DNA of 64,000 nucleotides from contig NC_133329.1 in NCBI RefSeq assembly GCF_042186555.1, forward strand, positions 188,825,206 to 188,889,205, given 5' to 3'. Shown in pieces: positions 19,640 through 29,400 of the stretch (positions are counted from its first letter, which is position 1; each line of letters starts with the position of its first letter). Source of the DNA: Aquarana catesbeiana (Eukaryota; Chordata; Amphibia; Anura; Ranidae). The translations under genes and the position numbers were made by a program. The notes under the pieces are model-generated. The model was not told where the DNA came from, searched no databases, and saw only the letters and a program-made list of their open reading frames with translations.

Positions 19640-21343
19640 CACTCACACAGTTAGCTAGGTTAAAAACGACCTCACACATAGCATGTTTTCTATAATAACC
19701 TGTGCTTCTTCTTAAACCCACAACATCTGTTCGGTAAGGTTGAAATTCTTTCAGAGATCCATCCCATTTCGTTAGCCCCTTCTCAGCCTGTATGGACGGA
19801 TTCTCAGGAGTTTGGAATGGGACCCCTGACCCAGGTGGTCCATACTTCTTACACCTAGGCCATGTGGCGAAGCGTGCAGAGTACACTTCAAAATAACATT
19901 TTGTGGTCCTGTATGGATTATGTTTACTGACTTTTTGACTGGAACTGGACGGACAGAATCTCGCGATGTGGCCAAATAAACCACATAAGTGATATTTTAT
20001 CTTATTTAAAGTAGAACAACATCTCTTAACAAAAAGCTTTGTTTTAGACGACTGAGAATGTGGGATGGCCTTTTCTGGATTAGTAGTTTTTACCTGCGGC
20101 TTACAAAATATAGGGGCAATTTTTAAAGAGCTCTTACCTTCCTGGGATTTAATCTTGTTGGTACATACCTTTAGGTGTGGAGGACGTCTCCCTGAATTCA
20201 GACCTACCCAAATCAGTTACCTTGTTATCTTCTCTATCTGAAAACTGAGCCAACGGCTCCTGGCAGCTGACAGATAATGGTTTCACTTCTCTTTCTGCAT
20301 CCTCCAGTCTTTCTCCCAACAGATGAACGTCTTCCTGTAATCTTTGGTTTTCTAGTACTAATTGCTGGTGGATAGCCTCAGAATTTAACATAGAAGCTTC
20401 TAAAGTACGGATGTTAGCTTTGGTTATTCCTAGTGCTTCTTTTAGGGATGCGTTTTGCACTTTCAAATGTTCATACTGTTTCGCTAACCACCTGGCCGCA
20501 AAGATTAGCGGCGATTTTCCAGTGCGCGTACTACTACTAATTTTAATTTCAAATCCTCTCCCGTCAGCGGGACAGAAAGTGTCCCTTCTGCCTGGAGACC
20601 TTCCTCCCTTAATGCCAGCATGGCAATTTCATCTCCATGTCCTGCTACTCTGCCTTCCTCTTCCTGTACCTCACAATCCCCTTGTAATCCACATTTTAGT
20701 GGGGTATCAGACTTGTGTTTTGGCTCTCCATTTTTGTCCACCACTGAAAGGTGACAGTTCATGTCAGCCCATGAGCACTCGGCTGACAAGGGCTGGGCAA
20801 CTGCATAAGGCCCAAGTCCTGACAACTGCTCATTGTCTCCCTGAAAATCACTGTCACCCCTTGGGGTTGTGATGGTTTCCGCCTGTCCCTACGTTCAAGC
20901 ATTGTTTGGAATGATTTCTCCTTAAATACCATAGTAATAACATTCATTTCCTCTGTTTTATTCGCTGACTCCAGCATCCATATAAATAAAGTATCTTTTT
21001 TTCATATGGCCGTGTCATCTTTTTGTGGTGAGCACGGTACAGCTCTTCCCATATTTTAAATTTAAATGTACCTTTCTTAGAAAAACTAATTTTCGTCCAC
21101 TTATCCCACTCACGCATATATTTTACCACCCAGGGCCCATATTTATCTATCATCTCTTCCCTTGGGGTCATTTTAATAGGGTTTACCCCATTCAGACCCC
21201 CTCTTTTCAAGCAATTCTATTAGCCATCCTTTACGAACGCTTGGACCCTGACCTGATTTCCCAACCTTTTTATAGGTTTCTCCTCCAGAGGTAGCTACTC
21301 TCTGGACCGTGATTGGGTTGACAGGTACTGCCCCTGTCTCCAT
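19640..21343 (-). pseudogene. Gag-like remnant, family not identified
   Basis: Minus-strand frames follow one another in an order expected of a Gag protein. METGAVPVNPITVQRVAT starts at 21343, followed by a charged region with KYGPWVVKYMREWDKW and YEKKILYLYGCW (about 21180-20960), a Glu-rich stretch (20825-20505), a coiled coil of about 60 residues (20466-20250, LENQRLQEDVHLLGERLEDAE) and a zinc-knuckle-like LCGLFGHIARFC near 19990-19950. The first Cys of the knuckle appears changed to Tyr. At least four frameshifts or stops separate the pieces. No protease or polymerase follows, since the sequence meets the DIRS end at 19625. It could be an LTR-retrotransposon or an old endogenous retroviral Gag; I cannot tell which. 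Confidence 0.5.
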
Positions 21344-21779
21344 TGCTGCTTTTCACTGCTTGTCAGAACAATATTTTCCCTGTTCGTGATGATAGTCCTT
21401 CAAGTCAGCCTGGAGATTTTCCCAAACTCTTTAGTTCACCCCCCCCGTGGACTTTTTCGAAATATTCTAAAAATGGCTTAAAGTAGGGCTATTAATTTTG
21501 TTATCTCAAGAATGATTAGAGCAAACTTGGATAATCACGAAAGTTTATGCATGCTTGGAGTATAGAAGGCAGTCAACCGAGGCACACTTATTTGCAATAT
21601 GATTTGTATTTGTTATATTATAGCTAATGCGCCCAGGTCTACTTACAAAGCTTACAATCCCCAGTTAAAATTGAGTACTGTCCGTGATACTTTTTTTATT
21701 ATACTCCTGCTCTCAGCAAATTGGAAACCGATCCAGAATCCCAAGGTATCCCTTGTGTAAATGCTGACTTTACAGAAAA
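21344..21779. other. Non-coding stretch before the Penelope-like element
   Basis: No gene seen. It contains a run of eight C near 21438-21445 and, at 21667-21690, a 24-bp sequence whose reverse complement occurs at the far edge of the pyrimidine array (54617-54640 and 55040-55063). The lower part is probably the upstream region of the PLE that follows. Confidence 0.45.
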
Positions 21780-21916
21780 TGTGGATATAACAGAGGAACT
21801 CGGAATCATAAATTTGTCAAATCATTAACTTTCTACACCAGAAACAACAGTCCTCTCCAAAGGCCTCACATTCTGCCCAACCACCAAATTGGACAATTTT
21901 ACAGGTATGGTCAGAT

Positions 21917-22256
21917 ATGGAGGAATTCTTTAGGAGACTAAGGCTCAAAGAATATTTTCACAGTAAGGAAAGGAATGCTAGGACAATAGGAGGTGACAAA
22001 AAGAAAAAGAACAGCAACTTCACACCTACACAAGGACGCAACCCCAAACTGGATACCTATATTGACAGCTTCCCTGATATCCACCCAGCAAAAGAAAATA
22101 TTATACAACCTTTCACCACTGGAGCGAAGAGCTGTACATGATCTGCGCAATAATCAGGCCATAACCAGCAGTCGTTGTGATGGATACAGACAAATATTTA
22201 CAAGAGGGCCAGAGGCAGCTGGCAAATACTACTTACTACAAAAAACTGGATTATGA
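21917..22256 (+). pseudogene. PLE N-terminal coding region, frameshifted
   Basis: Two overlapping frames carry the pre-RT part. MEEFFRRLRLKEYF...GRNPKLDTYIDSFP leads to about 22130, then ILYNLSPLERRAVHDLRNN continues in the next frame. NLSPxExxALxxLR is the block that precedes the RT in vertebrate PLEs. A single-base shift explains the switch. Confidence 0.8.
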
Positions 22257-23223
22257 TCTGACCCAAGATTTTACTAAGCAATTAAAAGGTCTCCTTGCGA
22301 CAATATCAAGCCACCTGCATTCAGAACTCATCAATGCGATTCCGGATAATCCAGAAATTGGAGACTTCTACATGCTGCCCAAGATTCACAAGCCAGGAAA
22401 TCGAGGCAGACCCATTATAACAGGTATGAATACACTTACCGAACATATCTCAGGCCTTGTAGAAAACATGTTAAAACCTTTAGTCATGAACACTGCGAGT
22501 TTCACCACTGATTTTCTGAACAAGCTTAACAATATACAACAATTACCACCAAATACACTTCTAGTCACTATGGATGTAGAATCTCTGTACAGTAACATCC
22601 CTCACAAGGATGGGTTGGCGGCATGTCACAGATTTTTATCATCCTCACCAAACCACAAATACACGGCTGAGGATGTGACACAGCTCATCGAATTCATTCT
22701 TACACACAACTACTTCACTTTCAATAATGACATCTATCTCCAGTGTATGGGTACTGCTATGGGAAGCAAGATGGCACCCCAATATGCAAACTTATTTATG
22801 GCTGACCTGGAGGACAAATTCCTGAACAGCAAACAACAAAAGCCATACAGATATTATCGCTATATTGATGATATCTTCATGATATGGACTGAAGGTGAAG
22901 AAAATCTAAACCAATTCTTCTCATTGATCAACACTTTTCACCCATCTATCAAACTAAAAATGGACTATTCAAACACACATGTCAACTTCCTGGACACTAC
23001 AGTATACATCAGGGATGACAAGCTTCACACGTCGATATACAGAAAACCGACTGACCGATGCAGCTATCTTCATAACACATTAAACGGGACATTATACACA
23101 TCCAGGCCATCAGATACCACCGAATTTGTTCAGACCCAGAAGACAGAGATAAACATCTCAGAACACTGGAAGACTCCTTCCATAAGAAAGGTTACAAAGA
23201 CAAAACCATCAACAACAACATAA
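22177..23223 (+). pseudogene. PLE reverse transcriptase core
   Basis: Open for 348 codons. RT motifs are clear: FYMLPKIHKPGNRGRPIITG, MDVESLYSNIPH (first catalytic Asp), MGTAMGSKMAPQYANLFM, and the YIDD box at 22861-22872, then NFLDTTVYI and YRKPTDR, which are diagnostic for PLE RTs. The end of the frame (after GTLYTSRPSD) drifts out of the conserved register, so the reading frame shifts near 23120-23200. The domain synthesises cDNA at the target site. Confidence 0.9.
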
Positions 23224-23231
23224 ACACAGCC

Positions 23232-23570
23232 TTGAAAACCCAAAGAGAAAATCTCCTCCAATACACCGAGAAAAAAACAAATAACCGAGTACCTCTAGTC
23301 CCCACATACACCCCAGCACTTGAAGGGATCAAAAAGATAATCAAAGATTTACAACCCATTATAACAGAGGATGAAACTCTGAAAGGAATATTCCAACAAC
23401 CCCCATTATTGGCTTTCAGACTTCACTCTGATTATGAAGTCACAAATAATGGAAGCAAACCCTGCAATAAAAAACGCTGCAAACTATGCAACCAGATCAA
23501 TCTATCCAAAAATGTTACACACACGTGGGACCTTCAATATGATGGGATCTTAAAACTGTACCTCCAGTAA
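23232..23570 (+). pseudogene. PLE linker with cysteine-rich motif
   Basis: 112 codons continuing the PLE after a frameshift: VPTYTPALEGIKKIIKDLQPII, then SKPCNKKRCKLCNQINL. The C-x5-C-x2-C spacing with downstream His/Cys is the linker that joins the RT to GIY-YIG in PLEs. It ends at a stop two bases before the GIY-YIG frame begins. Confidence 0.85.
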
Positions 23571-23571
23571 T

Positions 23572-23895
23572 GTGGTGTACATCATGCAATGCAAAAGGTG
23601 CAGCAAAGGATCTTATGTTGGTGAAACAGGACAGAAGTTGCAAGAGAGGATGAATTTGCACAGACATACCATCAAAGAACATAAAGAAGACAGTTTATGC
23701 ACACCTGATGGACATCATTTCTCACAACGGGACCACACTATAGAAGACCTCAATGTTTTAGTTCTTAAAGGGAATTTCAGAACTATCCAGGAAAGGAAAA
23801 TGTTTGAACTAAGAATTATACTTCTTTTTGACATGAAAAATAATGGCCTGAATTTAGATATATTTAGATATTGGTTTCCTTACACATTATGCTAA
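23572..23895 (+). pseudogene. PLE GIY-YIG endonuclease domain
   Basis: 107 codons with VYIMQCKRC (the GIY position), GSYVGETGQKLQERMNLHR (YIG position plus the Arg-containing helix) and a downstream RKMFELRIILLFD segment that should end with a conserved Glu helix. The domain nicks target DNA for priming. It is intact as a domain but separated from the RT by frameshifts. Confidence 0.88.
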
Positions 23896-23995
23896 AGTTT
23901 TACGACCCCTCTGTGACTATTACCCCCCCCCCGCATTTTATAGCTCTCCCTCTGTCTTATCTCACTAACTCTGCTGCTATCTTTATTGCCCTTCT

Positions 23996-24085
23996 TCTTC
24001 TTCTCCCTTCTTCTCCCTTCTTCTCCCTTCTTCTCCCTTCTTCTCCCTTCTTCTCCCTTCTTCTCCCTTCTTCTCCCTTCTTCGC
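23996..24085. repeat. 10-bp tandem repeat at the array start
   Basis: The period is exactly 10 (ttctcccttc) for about eight units, then changes to ttcgcccttc. The same block recurs at about 24868-24955, followed by the same ttcccccttcccc transition, so an approximately 0.87-kb higher-order unit is present here. Confidence 0.85.
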
Positions 24086-26479
24086 CCTTCTTCGCCCTTC
24101 TTCCCCCTTCCCCTTCTTCCCCTTCTTCCCCTTCCCCTTCCCCTTCCCCGTCCCCTTCTTCTTCTTGCCCTTCTTCTTCTTGCCCTTCTTGCCCTTCTTC
24201 TTCTTGCCCTTCTTGCCCTTCTTGCCCTTCTTGCCCTTCTTGCCCTTCCCCTTCTTGCCCTTCCCCTTCTTGCCCTTCTTGCCCTTCTTCCCCTTCCCCT
24301 TCCCCTTCTTCTTGCCCTTCTTCTTCTTGCCCTTCTTGCCCTTCTTGCCCTTCCCCTTCTTGCCCTTCTTGCCCTTCCCCTTCTTGCCCTTCTTGCCCTT
24401 CCCCTTCTTCCCCTTCCCCTTCTTCCCCTTCTTGCCCTTCTTGCCCTTCTTCCCCTTCCCCTTCTTCCCCTTCTTCCCCTTCCCCTTCCCCTTCTTCTTC
24501 TTGCCCTTCTTCTTCTTGCCCTTCTTGCCCTTCTTGCCCTTCTTGCCCTTCCCCTTCTTGCCCTTCTTGCCCTTCTTGCCCTTCCCCTTCTTGCCCTTCT
24601 TGCCCTTCCCCTTCTTGCCCTTCTTGCCCTTCCCCTTCTTGCCCTTCTTGCCCTTCTTCCCCTTCCCCTTCTTCTTGCCCTTCTTCTTCTTGCCCTTCTT
24701 GCCCTTCCCCTTCTTGCCCTTCTTGCCCTTCCCCTTCTTGCCCTTCTTGCCCTTCCCCTTCTTCCCCTTCCCCTTCTTCCCCTTCTTGCCCTTCTTGCCC
24801 TTCTTCCCCTTCCCCGTCTTCCCCTTCTTCCACTTCCCCTTCCCCTTCTTCTTCTTGCCCTTCTTCTTCTTGCCCTTCTTCTCCCTTCTTCTCCCTTCTT
24901 CTCCCTTCTTCTCCCTTCTTCGCCCTTCTTCGCCCTTCTTCGCCCTTCTTCCCCCTTCCCCTTCTTCCCCTTCTTCCCCTTCCCCTTCCCCTTCCCCTTC
25001 CCCTTCTTCTTCTTGCCCTTCTTCTTCTTGCCCTTCTTGCCCTTCTTCTTCTTGCCCTTCTTGCCCTTCTTGCCCTTCTTGCCCTTCCCCTTCTTGCCCT
25101 TCTTGCCCTTCCCCTTCTTGCCCTTCTTGCCCTTCTTCCCCTTCCCCTTCCCCTTCTTCTTGCCCTTCTTCTTCTTGCCCTTCTTGCCCTTCCCCTTCTT
25201 GCCCTTCTTGCCCTTCCCCTTCTTCCCCTTCTTCCCCTTCTTCCCCTTCTTGCCCTTCTTCCCCTTCTTCCCCTTCCCCTTCCCCTTCTTCTTCTTGCCC
25301 TTCTTCTTCTTGCCCTTCTTGCCCTTCTTGCCCTTCTTGCCCTTCCCCTTCTTGCCCTTCTTGCCCTTCCCCTTCTTGCCCTTCTTGCCCTTCCCCTTCT
25401 TGCCCTTCTTGCCCTTCTTCCCCTTCCCCTTCTTCTTGCCCTTCTTCTTCTTGCCCTTCTTGCCCTTCCCCTTCTTGCCCTTCTTGCCCTTCTTCCCCTT
25501 CCCCTTCCCCTTCCCCTTCCCCTTCTTCTTGCCCTTCTTCTTCTTGCCCTTCTTGCCCTTCCCCTTCTTGCCCTTCTTGCCCTTCCCCTTCTTCCCCTTC
25601 CCCTTCTTCCCCTTCTTGCCCTTCTTGCCCTTCTTCCCCTTCCCCTTCTTCCCCTTCTTCCCCTTCCCCTTCCCCTTCTTCTTCTTGCCCTTCTTCTTCT
25701 TGCCCTTCTTGCCCTTCTTGCCCTTCCCCTTCTTGCCCTTCTTGCCCTTCTTGCCCTTCCCCTTCTTGCCCTTCTTGCCCTTCCCCTTCTTGCCCTTCTT
25801 GCCCTTCCCCTTCTTGCCCTTCTTGCCCTTCTTGCCCTTCTTCCCCTTCCCCTTCTTCTTGCCCTTCTTGCCCTTCTTGCCCTTCTCCTTCTTGCCCATC
25901 TTGCCCTTCCCCTTCTTGCCCTTCCCCTTCTTCCCCTTCCCCTTCTTCCCCTTCCCCTTCTTGCCCTTCCCCTTCTTGCCCTTCTTGCCCTTCTTCCCCT
26001 TCCCCTTCTTCCCCTTCTCCCCCTTCTTCCAATTCTTCCCCTTCTTCCCCTTCTTCCCCTTCTTGCCCTTCTTCTTCTTGCCCTTCTTCTTCTTGCCCTT
26101 CTTCTTCTTGCCCTTCTTCTTCTTGCCCTTCTTCTTCTTGCTCTTCTTCTTCTTGCCCTTCTTGCCCTTCTTGCCCTTCCCCTTCTTGCCCTTGCCCTTC
26201 TTGCCCTTCCCCTTCTTGCCCTTCTTCCCCTTCTTGCCCTTCTTCCCCTTCCCCTTCTTCCCCTTCTCCCCCTTCTTCCCCTTCTCCCCCTTCTTCCCCT
26301 TCTTGCTCTTCCCCTTCTTCCCCTTCCCCTTCTTGCCCTTCCCCTTCTTGCCCTTCTTGCCCTTCTTCCGCTTCCCCTTCTTCCCCTTCCCCTTCTTCCC
26401 CTTCCCCTTCTTCCCCTTCTCCCCCTTCTCCCCCTTCTTCCCCTTCTCCCCCTTCTCCCCCTTCTTCCCCTTCTCCCCC

Positions 26480-29400
26480 TTCTCCCCCTTCTTCCCCTTC
26501 TCCCCCTTCTTCCCCTTCTCCCCCTTCCCCTTCTTGCCCTTCCCCTTCTTGCCCTTCTTGCCCTTCTTGCCCTTCTTCCCCTTCTCCCCCTTCTTCCCCT
26601 TCTTGCCCTTCCCCTTCTTCCCCTTCCCCTTCTTCCCCTTCCCCTTCTTGCCCTTCCCCTTCTTGCCCTTCTTGCCCTTCTTCCCCTTCCCCTTCTTGCC
26701 CTTCTTGCCCTTCTTCCCCTTCTTCCCCTTCTCCCCCTTCTTCCCCTTCTTGCCCTTCTTGCCCTTCTTCCCCTTCTCCCCCTTCTTCCCCTTCTTGCCC
26801 TTCCCCTTCTTGCCCTTCCCCTTCTTGCCCTTCCCCTTCTTCCCCTTCCCCTTCTTCCCCTTCCCTTTCTTCCCCTTCTTCCCCTTCTTCCCCTTCGCCT
26901 TCTTCCCCTTCTTCCCCTTCTTCTTCCTCTTCTTCCCCTTCTTCTTCCTCTTCTTCCCCTTCTTGCCTTTCTTCTTCCTCTTCTTCCCCTTCTTGCCCTT
27001 CTTCCCCTTCTTCTTCCCCTTCTTCCCCTTCTTCCCCTTCTTCCCCTTCTTCCCCTTCTCCCCCTTCTTCCCCTTCTTGCCCTTCCCCTTCTTGCCCTTC
27101 TTGCCCTTCTTCCCCTTCCCCTTCTTCCCCTTCCCCTTCTTCCCCTTCTCCCCCTTCTTCCCCTTCTCCCCCTTCTTCCCCTTCTTGCCCTTCCCCTTCT
27201 TGCCCTTCCCCTTCTTGCCCTTCTTGCCCTTCTTCCCCTTCCCCTTCTTCCCCTTCTTCCCCTTCTCCCCCTTCTTCCCCTTCTTGCCCTTCCCCTTCTT
27301 CCCCTTCCCCGTCTTCCCCTTCTTGCCCTTCCCCTTCTTGCCCTTCTTCCCCTTCTTGCCCTTCTTCCCCTTCTTGCCCTTCTTGCCCTTGCCCTTCTTG
27401 CCCTTCTTGCCCTTCTTGCCCTTGCCCTTCTTCCCCTTCTTGCCCTTCTTGCCCTTGCCCTTCTTGCCCTTCTTGCCCTTCCCCTTCTTGCCCTTCTTGC
27501 CCTTCCCCTTCTTGCCCTTCTTCCCCTTCCCCTTCTTGCCCTTCTTGCCCTTCCCCTTCTTGCCCTTCTTCCCCTTCCCCTTCTTCCCCTTCTTCCCCTT
27601 CCCCTTCTTCCCCTTCCCCTTCTTCCCCTTCCCCTTCTTGCCCTTCCCCTTCTTGCCCTTCTTGCCCTTCCCCTTCTTGCCCTTCTTGCCCTTCCCCTTC
27701 TTGCCCTTCTTGCCCTTCCCCTTCTTGCCCTTCTTCCCCTTCCCCTTCTTGCCCTTCTTCCCCTTCCCCTTCTTGCCCTTCTTCCCCTTCCCCTTCTTGC
27801 CCTTCTTCCCCTTCCCCTTCTTGCCCTTCTTCCCCTTCTTCCCCTTCTCCCCCTTCTTCGCCTTCTTGCCCTTCCCCTTCTTGCCCTTCTTGCCCTTCTT
27901 CCCATTCCCCTTCTTCCCCTTCTTCCCCTTCCCCTGCTTCCCCTTCCCCTTCTTCCCCTTCTTCCCCTTCTCCCCCTTCTTCCCCTTCTTGCCCTTCCCC
28001 TGCTTCCCCTTCCCCTTCTTCCCCTTCCCCTTCTTGCCCTTCCCCTTCTTGCCCTTCTTGCCCTTCTTCCCCTTCCCCTTCCCCTTCCCCTTCTTCTTCT
28101 TGCCCTTCTTCTTCTTGCCCTTCTTGCCCTTCTTGCCGTTCTTGCCCTTGCCCTTCTTGCCCTTGCCCTTCTTGCCCTTCTTCCCCTTCTTGCCCTTCTT
28201 CCCCTTCTTCCCCTTCCCCTTCTTCCCCTTCCCCTTCTTCCCCTTCTCCTTCTTCCCCTTCTCCCCCTTCTCCCCCTTCTTCCCCTTCTTCCCCTTCTTC
28301 CCCTTCTTCCCCTTCTTGCCCTTCCCCTTCTTGCCCTTCTTGCCCTTCTTCCCCTTCCCCTTCTTCTTCTTGCCCTTCTTCTTCTTGCCCTTCTTCTTCT
28401 GGCCCTTCTTCTTCTTGCCCTTCTTGCCCTTCTTGCCCTTCTTGCCCTTCTTGCCCTTCTTGCCCTTGCCCTTCTTGCCCTTCCCCTTCTTGCCCTTCTT
28501 CCCCTTCTTGCCCTTCTTCCCCTTCTTCCCCTTCTTGCCCTTCTTCCCCTTCTTGCCCTTCCCCTTCTTCCCCTTCCCCTTCTTCCCCTTTCCCTTCTTG
28601 CCCTTCCCCTTCTTCTTCTTGCCCTTCTTCTTCTTGCCCTTCTTCTTCTTGCCCTTCTTGCCCTTCTTGCCCTTCTTGCCCTTGCCCTTTTTGCCCTTCC
28701 CCTTCTTGCCCTTCCCCTTCTTGCCCTTCTTGCCCTTCTTCCCCTTCTCCCCCTTCTTCCCCTTCTTCCCCTTCTTCCCCTTCTTCCCCTTCTTCCCCTT
28801 CCCCTTCTTGCCCTTCTTGCCCTTCTTCCCCTTCCCCTTCCCCTTCTTCTTCTTGCCCTTCTTCTTCTTGCCCTTCTTCTTCTGGCCCTTCTTTTTTCTT
28901 GCCCTTCTTGCCCTTCTTGCCCTTCCCCTTCTTGCCCTTGCCCTTCTTGCCCTTCCCCTTCTTGCCCTTCCCCTTCTTGCCCTTCCCCTTCTTGCCCTTC
29001 TTCCCCTTCTTGCCCTTCTTCCCCTTCTTGCTCTTCTTCCCCTTCTTGCCCTTCCCCTTCTTCCCTTCCCCTTCTTCCCCTTCCCCTTCTTCCCCTTCCC
29101 CTTCTTGCCCTTCCCCTTCTTCTTCTTGCCCTTCTACTTCTTGCCCTTCTTACCCTTCTTGCCCTTCTTGCCCTTCTTGCCCTTGCCCTTTTTGCCCTTC
29201 CCCTTCTTGCCCTTCCCCTTCTTGCCCTTCCCCTTCTTGCCCTTCTTGCCCTTCTTCCCCTTCTTGCCCTTCCCCTTCTTCCCCTTCCCCTTCTCCCCCT
29301 TCTTCCCCTTCTCCCCCTTCTTCCCCTTCTCCCCCTTCCCCTTCTTGCCCTTCCCCTTCTTGCCCTTCTTGCCCTTCTTGCCCTTCTTCCCCTTCTCCCC

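Larger units (their letters stand above)
21780..23990 (+). mobile_element. Penelope-like element (PLE), degenerate
   Basis: PLEs are retroelements with a telomerase-related RT and, in this group, a C-terminal GIY-YIG endonuclease. All parts are seen on the plus strand in order: N-terminal NLSNH..LSTPETTVLSKGL (21815-21880), RT core, a Cys/His linker and GIY-YIG. Breaks include a TAA in the N-terminal block near 21825 and frame changes near 22130, 22240, 23200 and 23570. The element runs directly into the polypyrimidine array, separated only by about 90 bp that become progressively pyrimidine-rich. Confidence 0.9.

Noticed and set aside
20411..20872. 153-codon plus-strand frame
   Set aside because: Antisense of the gag-like coiled-coil region; Leu/Pro-rich by complementarity.
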